The notes beneath the pieces were generated by a model, which worked only from the letters and a program-made list of their open reading frames with translations, was not told where the DNA came from and did no database searches. Below are positions 12,620 through 24,100 of a stretch of DNA of 64,000 nucleotides, one piece after another. Origin of the DNA: Xanthostigma xanthostigma (taxonomy: Eukaryota > Arthropoda > Insecta > Raphidioptera > Raphidiidae); NCBI GenBank assembly GCA_963575645.1, contig OY754466.1, forward strand, positions 18,702,001 through 18,766,000. Reading direction: 5' to 3'. Position numbers and translations under genes: made by a program. How positions within the stretch are numbered: the first letter of the stretch is position 1; each line of letters opens with the position of its first letter.

Positions 12620-12865
12620 TTTGAGCATAGGAGTTTAACAGGTAATCGGCCATGGCCTTGAATAAGGAACCATCTCGATATTTATCTGGAATTATTGAGA
12701 GAAACCATGAAAAACGTCAACAAGATGGCCGGTACAGGAATTACCGTTTCTCGGCGAGAGGCAGTAGGAAAAAGTTCTAGTCACATCTGCCCCCGCCGGG
12801 ATTCGAACCCGTTACCTTCCAAATGCGAGTCTAGTGCTCTCGCCGCTACGCCACCCCGCTCGGTA
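12620..12865 (-). repeat. tRNA-Ala-derived SINE
   Basis: Read on the minus strand from about 12865, the head has an A-box (GGTGGCGTAGCGGCGAGAG), an anticodon-loop-like CTCGCAT (anticodon CGC, alanine-like) and a perfect B-box (GGTTCGAATCC, complement at 12790-12805). The acceptor stem does not pair, so it is not a functional tRNA. The body runs on to about 12620 with AAGGCCATGGCCGATTACCT, a phrase frequent in insect SINEs. Confidence 0.6.
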
Positions 12866-13019
12866 TAAAAATGGTATGTTGCATGAGCTTGGTAACTCCA
12901 TCCTATCCTGAAAATTTAGACCGGAAGTGTTACCTAGAGCGAAGCTACGAGGGTCCCAAAATACGCCGAATCGTTTCGAGAAAGGGTACCTATATCTGTC
13001 ACCGTTATATTGTCAAACC

Positions 13020-13113
13020 CGTGATATTATAATTTCACTTAGTGAAATTATAATATCACGAATCTTTGTCAATCGTGATATTGTAATTTCACTAGTGAAA
13101 TTACAAAATCACG
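13020..13113. repeat. Two adjacent near-perfect palindromes
   Basis: 13020-13060 and 13074-13113 are each about 40 bp and self-complementary from end to end (CGTGATATTATAATTTCAC and CGTGATATTGTAATTTCAC half sites). They are separated by 13 bp and are diverged copies of one another. They resemble abutting terminal repeats of a small element. Confidence 0.8.
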
Positions 13114-13282
13114 GATTTGACAATATCCCGGCGACATATCGACTTTGCCGGTGCAAGAGTGCACCCAGATCCATCTCCCATATAGTCTTCACGGAACATC
13201 AAATTGCTTCAACGTCCGATAGATGATGATGACTTCAGCTGTTAAACGTTTATAATCTACAATTTTCTTCAACAATAAATAG

Positions 13283-13415
13283 AAATTCAAAAGTAATCAA
13301 GGACAAGGCAGTGTACTTAATTATTTATTAACTTTGAGAAAGACCAAATACAGGTCGAAAAGTTGGTTAATAAATCATTAATTACACTGCCACGTCCTTG
13401 ATTACCTTTGAATTT
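13283..13415. repeat. Foldback with hammerhead-like core
   Basis: Inverted arms (AAATTCAAAAGTAATCAAGG against CCTTGATTACCTTTGAATTT) enclose TTTGAGAAAGACC, a short loop and GGTCGAAAAGTTGG at 13333-13367. The core resembles sequences at three other sites in this window. Confidence 0.7.
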
Positions 13416-14419
13416 ATTAATTTGCTTAAACGAACATAGAACATACCAAATTTTCTTTAATGTTCGCACAGATTTGTAGAGATACTGCAAAATGCAGACA
13501 GAGAACTTTTCAACAGAGCTTCGTCACACGACCGTCTAATGATTTCAAACTTGCAATGATTTCATCAGAGAACAAAACAATGCTTCCAGTCAGTCCTAAC
13601 CTAAAAATAGAGCAGTAATATGGCGAGTTCTGTATTAATTTTGACTAGGATTTTAAATTTAACGTACAAGAAACCTAACATTGATCTAATGTATTTTCTA
13701 GTCTTCTCAATTAATCACTGAGTCTATTGTAGATCGGACTTTGGCCATCAACATAAAATAGTTGAACGTTTCGTGAAGCGATTTGCAGTTAGATCTAATC
13801 TATGAAATTGATTTTTACCGTGCTGGCCTTCAATCAAACTAAGTTGAACGCCATCGGCGAAAAAAGAAACAAAAGAATGTACTGCAAATACCTTTAGAAT
13901 ATTTGTATATTGTAATGCTTCCAGTGATCGTTAAACTGGAACACTAGATTTCTTTTTAAGGCCACCAACAGCTATAGAGTTATTTGGATCTATAGCACAC
14001 CAATTTATTCACGATTTAATTTTTTGTTTTGATTAACATAGTTGTGGTACGTTTCGAGTGTAAATATATCTAATTAGCCGCAACCCGTGGCTCCGCAGGT
14101 GATTAAGATGAAACACTTGTGGAGCCTTCTGCTCCACCGTAATATTAGGCACGGGTAAATAAGTCTGAGTTGCGTTAAATGTTTCATATCACATGATAAA
14201 TATAACAGTATTATGTTTAAGTCAGGCAATCTTCAGACTTGGTTTACAAACATTGAGATTTTGAACTAACAACTTATTTATATCAAAATAAAATAGAGCC
14301 TATGTTACACAGAGATAGTGGAGCTTTTTATTAGTGAAAGAATTTTTGGAATCGGTTCAGTAATACCAGAGATTACCCCCTACAAACAAACAAATATATC
14401 TATATAATTAGTAAGTATA

Positions 14420-14658
14420 GATCCCATCAAAAACAGAAATATGAAAAAAGGAGCCAAGTTCAATATTCAATATGTGTACAAAAAAAAATTGAGATCTAAA
14501 AGGGTGTCAAGTTTTCACACATATAAACATGAAGTTTAGGTATAAATCATAATATAAAACACGAAAACTTGCCACCCTTTTAGATCCCAATTTTTTTTTG
14601 TACACATATTGAATAATGAACTTGACTCCCTTTTTCACAATTATGTTTCTGATGGGAT
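14420..14658. repeat. Foldback with ~100-bp arms
   Basis: Ends GATCCCATCAAAAACAGAAA and TTTCTGATGGGAT are inverted, and the arms continue through TTGAGATCTAAAAGGGTGTC and its complement. A related, non-palindromic copy lies at 11825-12030 (ATAATTGAGATCTAAAAGGA), so this is a dispersed family. Confidence 0.75.
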
Positions 14659-14849
14659 ATCATTACTTTTTGTAAAGAAATTATTATTGTTTATCATTCA
14701 AAAGTGATTTGTAAAATTAATCTTTCTCGTGTAGGTACCTATAGTTTTCTTTTTCGATAGGCGCTAGGTGTTAATAAAAATCGATTGCTTGGAAAATATT
14801 TAAAATCTTAAAAATACACTGTTTTCTGATTTTTTCCTTTGCATACACA

Positions 14850-15130
14850 TAATTATCTAGTTGGACACCAAAGATCAATTTTCTAGGTCATCTGGAAGTG
14901 GGTTAGGTTTTTGATCTTTATGTCAGTGAGTCAGTCAGTCAGTGATAAAACTGCCGATTTTTAGACGTTAATAGCTCAGTAACCGTTTGAGCTGTATTTA
15001 TGAAATTTGGGGTTCCAGTTAATCTAAGGGGTTTTAATAAATAAACCAAATTTCATGTGTTTATGTTAAATAGATTTTGAGCTATTAAGGGGTCAAAAAT
15101 GGCACCAAATGGTTCGTGTAATATAGCACA
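14850..15130 (+). repeat. LINE 3'-tail-like sequence
   Basis: Phrases such as AATTTTCTAGGTCATCTGGA, a GTCAGTCAGTCAGTG run and GCTCAGTAACCGTTTGAGCT resemble LINE 3' UTRs. A similar tail lies at 12250-12410 (TTCAGCTTTCTAGGACTATA, CAGTCAGTCAGTGACG). No coding remnant is visible. Confidence 0.35.
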
Positions 15131-16937
15131 CGGCTGTTGCTTCCTTTTTCTTTGTTGAACTTGGCTTGACACGCTGCCGCGTGTCTAGATATAGATATAC
15201 AAGTGACGATCAATGTCAACAACTAAAATAAGTTTTGCTACTCGCGAATTTGTATCCGCGAAAAATGTCCGTGGCCCTAAGTCTTGACCCATGTAAAACG
15301 AATGTTCGACAACCGACGATAATCCTAACGAATTGTTTTGCTTATGATCTTCTTCTGTCTTATCCTTATCATGCACGTAAAACTGCCTTTTAACCAAGTA
15401 AGATTGACTGCGGATTATGTCAGAAACGCGGATTTCTGTTTAGCGAGATGAGTACATTTTTTTAAGTTAATGATCATTGTTGGCTGAGAGTTGCCCATAA
15501 CAGTTCGTGAATCAACTTTTGACATTTTTACGCATATTTATTTCAATCTTATATAATTTGATGAATACAAAAAAATCGTGATGCATTTGTTTCGCTATAT
15601 AAAAACAAAATACGAGAACCGATTTGACGTAAAATGTGTACGAAGTATTAATGCAAAGCTAAATTACAAAATAAAAACAATTGAATCATTTGTTGATTTA
15701 TATTGTTGCCGCATACCGTTTATAATCGAGCGTATGTTATGATTAATTAATACTTGATAGTTACTTGTTCTAGTGTAAAGACATTTTGATCGTTTTTTGT
15801 CTGTGAAACAAGTGACTGCTGTGTTACTGATAGTTGAAATCTTGGGCACGCGTTTTTATCAGTGAGTATGTAGTCTAATTTGTTTCTCGATCGATAAAAT
15901 TAGAATGTCAATTATTTAAGTATTTTTATCTGGTTATAAACTACGTTTTTTTTGTCGCGAGTTTCTTTATAATCGGTAGATAGCAGTTTTGGGTGAAAGG
16001 ACAGCCAAAACTAAAAGTGAATATTTTAATTAATTTAAATCGATCTCTGTGCAGTTTCTGATAAGACTTTTAACTCAGTCGCTCGGTTTCAACGGGGCTT
16101 GAAAGTAGCCGAGTGTGTAACGATGCCTTTGTTTATAGGGCGTTTTTATGGCTCCTATACTACAAGCCCCCAGTTCCCATATAGTCCAATTCGCGAACTG
16201 GCAAAAGCATCAATTTATTTTAAAAGTATATAATTGAAAATATGAACTGGCACTACTCCCAAACAAAATCCTTGGCTGTCGATTTTCAACGCTTTGATCT
16301 TGAAAATTCTTATAGCACTGGGTTACCATGGAAACAATGGAGCAATAATGATATCGAAAGAATGCAAGCTTTTTAAAACCGTAGTGTAGTTTAATTATTT
16401 TTCCGATCAAAATTTGTACTAAATTGATTTTTTTTTTAAGTATGAAATACTCATTGCTTTGGTTTATTGCACCGACGTGGCCCGACACCATTTTTCTTTT
16501 TTGCTTAAACAAATGAACCGGTTCGAAATGGCTTATTCATTGTTAGCGTTTTTTCCTAATATGCCAATACCGTGATATAATATTATTTTAATTAGTTACA
16601 ACGAATCGCTTCGGGGCTTTTTTACTTTCCTAAACCACGAACTCTCGTACTGTGAAATTTATTTGTATTACACCAGCGGTCGGCAAACTTTTACCAAGCA
16701 AGGGCCATACTGCCAAAATGAAATAAGGCAGACCGCACTCGTTCATAATTTTGTTAATCGGTACTAGTGATGCAGCGATATTCGCATATTTTTTTATATT
16801 TTGTTCTACACACCTTCCCAAATACGTTTCACAAGGAATCATCTAGGGGAGAATTTTTCCGAAGTTATAATCTAATTTTACCCCACTATTAGGATTTTAT
16901 AAGATCCCTATATATTTAAAATCTCGCTAAACATATA

Positions 16938-17500
16938 CAGTACCTATGTAAAAGGTGCACATATAGGGAAATTAGCATTGGGAAAAAATACTTGGATCAG
17001 AGTACTGCATTAATTGTTATTTCTATTGAATTATCGTGGTAATCTTGAGGATTTCTATTTTATTTTGATTTATTTTTATTTTACTTGGCTTTTTAATAAT
17101 AAAAAGCTCTTATAAATCGTTATTTTATTTTTTTTGTACAAAAACAAAACAAAAAAAACAACTCCATCTGTTTGGAAACAATTCATTCAAAAATTGTCTG
17201 ACTGGTATGACGTACGCGCGTTGGTAAATCAATGACCCAATGTCTTTAGGTTCAACACGAATAGGCGGAGATATTTGATCTCGCATCATATTTAAGTATT
17301 TTTCAGAATTTAATGTCCCATTAATAAAAAAGTCCGATTATGTTGTAATCATTTGAATATTTTCTTCGGTAGTAGACACATTCATTTTGCAAAAAAATAT
17401 TATCTGTCAAATTGAAAAACAAGATTTCAAGGCTCACTCTGATCCAGTCATTTTTTCCCATGTTAATTTCCCTATGTGCACCTTACGTGTTTACATACTG
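16938..17500. mobile_element. Deleted mariner/Tc1-type transposon
   Basis: Inverted ends begin CAGTACCTATGTAAAAGGTG on the left; the complement of the right end begins CAGTATGTAAACACGTAAGG. Both ends are flanked by TA (16936-16937, 17501-17502). Both inner arms carry AGGGAAATTA and CTGGATCAGAG or TTGGATCAGAG. The interior encodes a broken transposase on the minus strand. At 563 bp the element is an internal-deletion derivative. Confidence 0.7.
17160..17340 (-). pseudogene. Degenerate DDE transposase fragment (mariner/Tc1-like)
   Basis: Read on the minus strand, about 60 residues remain: DFFINGTLNSEKYLNMMRDQ directly continues to ISPPIRVEPK and, further on, VRQFLNELFPNRWS. These match two blocks common in insect mariner/Tc1-type transposases, an FFI(D/N)G.LN...YL.ML block and an LN..FP.RW block near the C-terminus. 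The catalytic segment expected between them is missing. The fragment lacks an intact start and sits inside TA-flanked inverted repeats, so it is a relic. Confidence 0.6.
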
Positions 17501-18189
17501 TATGTAGCTAAAAATCTATTGGTTTTTAGGCTATGCGCCCATGGACACTTTTTCTTAGTGATCTTTAAACTGTAAAATAAAATCATTTTCCCATAATGTT
17601 TGTGCGGGGTCCTTTGAAAGAGAAGCTGCATGAAATTAACGGTGTATAATAATCAGCTGACAGCTGTCACTTTTCAATTCACTAATTTGATATCAACATT
17701 TACTAACACAATTTGGTATTGCACAACACATATCATGGTTCTTCGATTTTTCAATGACGTGTGTAACGTCCATAATTGTAAACAATAAATATTTACAAAA
17801 ATACGTAGCGCCCAATGCTTTGCTATATGAAACGCTCCGCATAGGGTAGTTCACTGAAATGTTGAGTAGATGGCACGCGGTCAAAGTAAAATTCCAATTG
17901 GTTGTTTTCCAAATACTAGAAATCGTGTCCAGTGCATCTTAAAATACAAATCATTAACTAAATTAGCATAGTTAAAAAAAAACGTATTGCAGTTGAAAAT
18001 AAAAACAGATTAGTTTTTGTGAACGCAACCGGCTTCGCTAAGCACGGCCATGATTTACCTTGTTCTATTGCTTTGTCGGTCCATTAAGTTTGTTATTAGT
18101 AATTAAGTGTCAGTCACTGGCTACAATTGCAGAATTGAACTAAAAACTTTAAGATACATGATTAATAATTCTGTAATATTGTTTCAGAA

Positions 18190-21100
18190 ATGGATCACTC
18201 TCATCACATGGGACACCATAATATGGGGTCGACGGCAGCGCCGATGGACCACAGCGGACATAGCATGGACCACAGCGGGCACAGCATGGACCACAGTCAA
18301 CACGAAGCGATGTTGCAGCATGGTCATGGCGGTGACGTCGGCGGTATGGGAAGTCATATGATGATGGTGGTTAGTACCTACTATAGAATATATACAACAT
18401 TATCTTCCATACAACGATCAGGGCCGTCTTTAACCTATTGGTGGCCCTGGACACATTAGGATGATGGGGCCCCCATGGCCTTGATTCACGGAAATTGTTC
18501 GAAGTTGTCTCCGTTTAGTTGAACACAAAGATGTCAACTTAAAAATCATTCTGTATATAGATCATGTTCATCCAGAACTCTGGAGGTCCATTCTAAATAT
18601 TGATGAAAAAATTTATCAAAACTCAAAAATAAAAGAGAAACAGACTTTCAAAGTTTTATTAAATTTTGTCAAATTTTGAGGCCGGTCCCGGCGTTATGTT
18701 ATGTCAGTATGGGAATATGTTATGTCATTATCAAGTATTTACGGAAATTGTTCGAAGTTGTCTCCGTTTTGTTGAACACAAAGATGTTAACTTAAAAATC
18801 ATTCTGATCTATAGCCTATGTTCATCCAGAACTCTAAAGGTCCATTCTAAAGATTGATGAAAAAAATTTTGAAATTGGATGGGTAGTTTCTGAGATTACC
18901 CTCCGCATATAGGTACACTAACTCACAAGATTTGCGGTCTCTCTTCACAATATTTGTATAGATTTTTCGTCGACTTACGTTGCAAAATCGGTTTCCAAGA
19001 AAAGCGTTTTTATTTTAACGCGATAATATATTATAGTCTATGTCCATCCTCAAGGAACATTCTAAATATTGGTGAAATAAATTTTGCAATAGGATGTGTA
19101 GTTTTGGAGCAGTGGTGTAGCTTCTCGTAGACGGGCCCTGTATCCAGGGCCGGATTAACCCTGTCCGGGCCCCTAGGCAATGCAATCAGGTCTTTTCAAG
19201 TTGATGAAGGGATGTGAGTAACTTCCAGATGATCGACTCCAGGCATCCTGTTACTTCTATGTCTTATGTGATATTGTAACAACATGATTACTTTGACTAG
19301 ATGCTGCAGCATCGCCTTACCTGACGCGTTAGCTTTATTGAAATGGTCTTAATGAAGAGGTTATAGATAATTAATTGATGATCCAGGTTTTTAGATGGGT
19401 CAGGAAAGAGAAATGGGACGTGACGTAGTTATTTTAAATTTTATCTTGTTAAATGCAATAAATTACAATAAACAACGAAAGAAAACAATATTGTTGTTGG
19501 GAAATTTCATACAAATTTTCAAATAAAATTTTCGTTCAATGAAAAGTTTTTTTTCTTGGTGCGTCCACGGGCCCCTAGGCAGTTGCCTACTCTGCCTAAT
19601 GATTGATCCGGCACTGCCTGTATCAAAATTTGTCGGGAGTCCCGTCTACCCAACTGTGGCGAAGCCCAAATGGACACGTCGAGGCCCCGTATTATTGATA
19701 CGGCGATAGCTACGCTCCTATTTTGGAGATTACTCTCCACATACACACAAACTCACAATATTCTCACTCTGTTTTTATATAGTCATGTGTACGGAGATAC
19801 GCGAATAATATGGGACACGGGGCTTTAATCCGGGACGAATGGTCATCCTACTAGTTAGGTGTGTTTGGTATTGTACTCCAATTTAAAAAAGTGTTGATAT
19901 TTTTGGCACTATTGTGTTTGATACACAAAAGTGTAACCCTGGAGTATACCTATATCTGACGTGCTGCGTGCATTTTTCAGTGCAAATTGCGCTGAGTTAT
20001 ATACATTTCACTAATATACCGAACATACTTAATAATATAATATGTAGTTCTTGAGAAAATCGACCGTGACAGCAAGATAACGAAGTCCCACGTTACTATT
20101 CTGTTTTTTATCAATAGAGGGTGTCCCATTAAGAATGGGACATAGAACAACCGCAGATTCTTCAATTCAAAATAAAACGATTAAGCGAAATATGTTTAGA
20201 TAAAATGTTACTCGTTTCCGAAATACGGGGTGTTGAAGTTGAAAATTGAAAAATTATTAATGTTCATAATTTTTTTAATACACCGTATAATTTTACTCAA
20301 ATCGGCACACTTGATATCATAAAATGCACCTAACAATAAAAAAATTAGTTCAGTACGCTCTACCAGTGGCGTACGGCAGGACTAAGTAATGCTTGTACCC
20401 CTTCTAAATGTTACGCCGCTGTCTAAATTTTAATTTTGACTATAATTTTAATTTTTTTGATATTTTCTAAGTCAATGATGTACACTTGTTAGTTTGTTGT
20501 AAAGTCATTGGTTTTCGAGATATTCGCAGTTTTTTTAAGACAAAATTGTAAAAATGAATATTATTAATAATAATACAAATAAAAAGTACATGTCTATCTA
20601 TCTTTAACTGCGAATATCTCGAAAACCAATGACTTTACAACAAACTAACAAGTGTACATTATTGACTTAGAAAATATCAAAAAAATTAAAATTATAGTCA
20701 AAATTAAAATTTAGACAGCGGCGTAACATTTAGAAGGGGTACAAGCATTACTTACTCCTGCCGTGCGCCACTGGTAGAGCGAGTAACATTTTATCTAAGC
20801 ATATTTCGTTTAATCGTTTTATTTTGAATTGGAGAATCTGCGGTTGTTCTATGTCCCATTCTTAATGGGATATCCTGTATAAAACGGAATATTAAAAATT
20901 GTACGTTTGCGTTGTCCTCAAATATGTTTGGCTTTTTTCGGGTCAGAACTTTTTCTAGGGAATCTGTAGCCTCCCTAGGACTTCCCATACGCCAAAAGTA
21001 TGTGGATTTCCAGAATTATGATTGTTTTCTGTTAGACGTTCGCACAAAATTAATTTTCCAAACCACGCCCACACCTGTTTGTCGAAAATAGATTTTTTCC

Positions 21101-24100
21101 GCTATGCGTTTCCTTAAAAACTGGTTTTTACAAAAATTCTAATTCTTCGTATGCAAGGAACATGCAGTTTCTTTGACATGCTTTTAAAATTAAATAAATC
21201 ACTTTCTTAGGATTTTTAAATTTTTTTTTATAATTTTTCAGTTCCATTTTGGATGCACGGAAACAATTTTATTTGAAAGTTGGAAAATATCTTCGGTCGG
21301 TGGACTAATTGGTTCCATGATTGGGATTTTTTTCATGGCCGCACTTTATGAAGGTTTAAAATATTTCAGGTAATGTTTAATGCCTTTTTAGATATTTCAC
21401 GTCCGGGGCCATCCATAAATTACGTCACACGTTAAGGGGGAGAGAGGGGGTCTACAAAAACATCGTGTGATTGGGGGGGGGTCATAAGCTAATCTAAAAA
21501 AACTCTAAACTTCAACTCTACCGAAACATTGTTGATTTTGTGAAAAAAGATATTAAATAGAAATATATAAATAATTTTAGAAGTGCTGTTTTAATTTAAT
21601 AATTTCTAAATTTAAAATGGCAAAATATGTGACGTCACACCATGGGGGGCTCCAATAATGATGAAATTTGTGTGACGTAATTTATGGATGGCTCCGTAAA
21701 ATTCTAACACTAACCGATAAGGGAATGATTCTTTCATTTTCTGTATTATTTTTCATTGAATCATGAAATTGAATGGGAAGCACCTCGGGATAAAGAACGA
21801 TTTCATCTAATTAGTTCTAATTCGAAAAAAAAGAAACAAATTAGGTTTCATTACTTTTAGTCGTTTTTTTAACAGTTGACAATCAGTGCAACCGACGCGA
21901 TTCGTATTTCTACTACAAACTTCCAGTTTCCAGGTCGTAATTCGAGAACTGATAAATGCGTAGCTGTTGATAACTTTAAAGAATTATAAACTAAAATGCA
22001 ATTCGTAATTATTTATATTTTAGTTTTTATTTACTATTAACATTAAATTTGTACATATAACAATATTGACACAGATGTAAAACGATCCTGCAGAAATATC
22101 TCGATTTGTCATCATCTTTCATCAAACAAATTTATCGTTTTTAAACAAAAGATTTCTTGTCTATAAATATTCACCTGAATAAGATTTGATTTATTTAAGA
22201 GATAAGGCTAGACTTCCGGATCTCGGTTTATAATTTCCCTCAAGAGATGGCGCTCAATTCGATACACTTTGGCATATTAAATCTGACTTTCCACACTGGC
22301 TTGTGAACGTATTGCCATCTCGTGTATAAACTTATAAACTAAGATCCTATAGAAGCCTTAACCTTGGCGATTTCAGACTTGCTATAAAAGCGAGTTTGAA
22401 ATTATTTTTAAAAAATTACAGTTATCTTCTGCAAACACGGATTTGCATTATTCACATTAAATTATTTAAGTGTGTGATAGATTTTGTTTCTTTTTTTTTT
22501 AAAAGCAACTGTTTGAGACTGTCTTTTGTTTTGCAGAGAATATTTATTTTGGCGATCATATAACGCATTGCAGTATCGATCAGTCACAATACCAGCAGAA
22601 AAAAGCGTTGTTTCAGAAGATAATCAAATTGTACAGTAAGTATGTTCTTAGTATGTATTGATTTGTTTCTAACGGAGGTGGGAACTTTCTCGATAAAGAG
22701 CGGAGAACGAGAAGTGCAAAAGTTTTTCGAGCAATGAATTCTCAATTTGTTTTAAAATTCAAGCCGTGTACTGTGCGATCGGCGAAAGAAAACCGGTGGG
22801 GAAAGGGCAAGAAGTCGTTGATGTGTTCCCAAATTATCGGAATTCATAGGCGGCGCATAGCAAGGCATGCAAACAATGTATAGCTTTAAATTTTAAGGCA
22901 TTATTTTGAGCCTCTAACTCGCACATTTTAATTACATTCGCTATGACCTCCCTAGCGCCACTTCTAACTGTTTTTCCCTTTTTACTTTCCATTTTGATGA
23001 TATTCAGACAACACCCCTCAACTTAGTCCGTGAACGCACACCTATGTACTGTCTGGTGTATGATTTTTTTGTACTGTTAGCAAGTGTCGCTGTGTAGTCG
23101 TACAGCTATGGCAATAGTACAATTATCGCGATACGACAATTGCGACACGTTTGGTCGACTGGACTCCCTTATTGCATAGAAGCGGTTCCAGGATCATTAC
23201 CTTTTACCAATATAAAATACATGTGCGCTCTTCTGCAATAAGGTCATAGGACTACATTCCATAGACCGGTCTTCTTTTAAAAATCCAACAGTACACTGTA
23301 CTGAATACTAGATGTCACTACACGTGTTCTCCGAATTCCTAGTCGTCGAGTTCTGTTAAATTTTGAAGTATTTATAACAATTTTAACGTCAGTTGTGTAT
23401 GATAATTTTGCCCTATGGAAGAGTTTATAGTAAAGAAGAAATAAAAATCGTTCAAACAAAAGCAGAAATAACACAAACACTAAAATTGGAGAAGAACCCA
23501 ATCGTAAATTATCGAGAATTTCCCCATCTCTAGCTGCCTTTATAAAAATAAATGAAATATCGCAATTGTTTCTGAATAAAAAACAAATATAAGTCTTCAA
23601 TTGTTTGATATTTAACTGTATAAATCTTAATTTATGAGGCTCATAAACTAAAAAAAGGATTTTTTTCGTGGGACTGTAAAATACATATTATTTAAAAAAT
23701 ATATATGTATCGATAATTAAGGACGTCAAAGTTTGGGAATTTACTTCAAATTTCTTTTAAAGTTGTTTATTTGACAGCCATAGATATATTTTTGTCTGTT
23801 ATAACAATTAATTTGTTTTTGTTTTTTTCAAACAGTATGGTGGGCGAAGTAATCCATAAACAACCGTAAGTTCACTACTCGAGTAAAAGGTGTCGCCTCT
23901 GACACAGTTTCTGTAGTTTCTTCTACACTAACATTTTCCTTATCTGCTTTCTTTTAACCGTTGGATGTTGAGTTTTCTTTTTTTTCTATTCACGTTTATC
24001 ATTTTTTCTTTATTATTAGTTCTTTTACTAACCCATGCTAATATTTTTTTAACGTGTTTTACCACAGTGATTTTTCTGATTACGCTGTTTTTTCCATACC

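Larger units (their letters stand above)
1025..18187. other. Gene-free stretch between APC15 and CTR1
   Basis: No ORF here shows a recognisable conserved protein domain apart from the transposase remnant listed separately, and the weak candidate exon at 2305-2550. The stretch is filled with foldbacks, LINE-like tails, MITEs and a SINE, listed below. It may include the CTR1 promoter and a long first intron, because the CTR1 coding exon begins just after an acceptor. Blocks 7150-9800, 11500-12140 and 15150-16930 contain AT-rich sequence in which I see nothing specific. Confidence 0.6.

Noticed and set aside
12927-13226. 99-aa plus-strand frame
   Set aside because: It runs through two DNA palindromes and repeat-like sequence; no domain is recognisable.
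16210-16512. 100-aa minus-strand frame
   Set aside because: Lys/Tyr/Phe-rich composition of translated AT-rich DNA, no splice context and no family match.
17693-17884. Minus-strand frame ending MICCAIPNCVSKC, reminiscent of a THAP zinc-finger start
   Set aside because: Only 13 residues fit, no downstream THAP residues follow, and the frame stops at once.
23277-23600. 107-aa minus-strand frame in CTR1 intron 3
   Set aside because: Low-complexity hydrophobic stretch from T-rich DNA; opposite to the gene and without signature.
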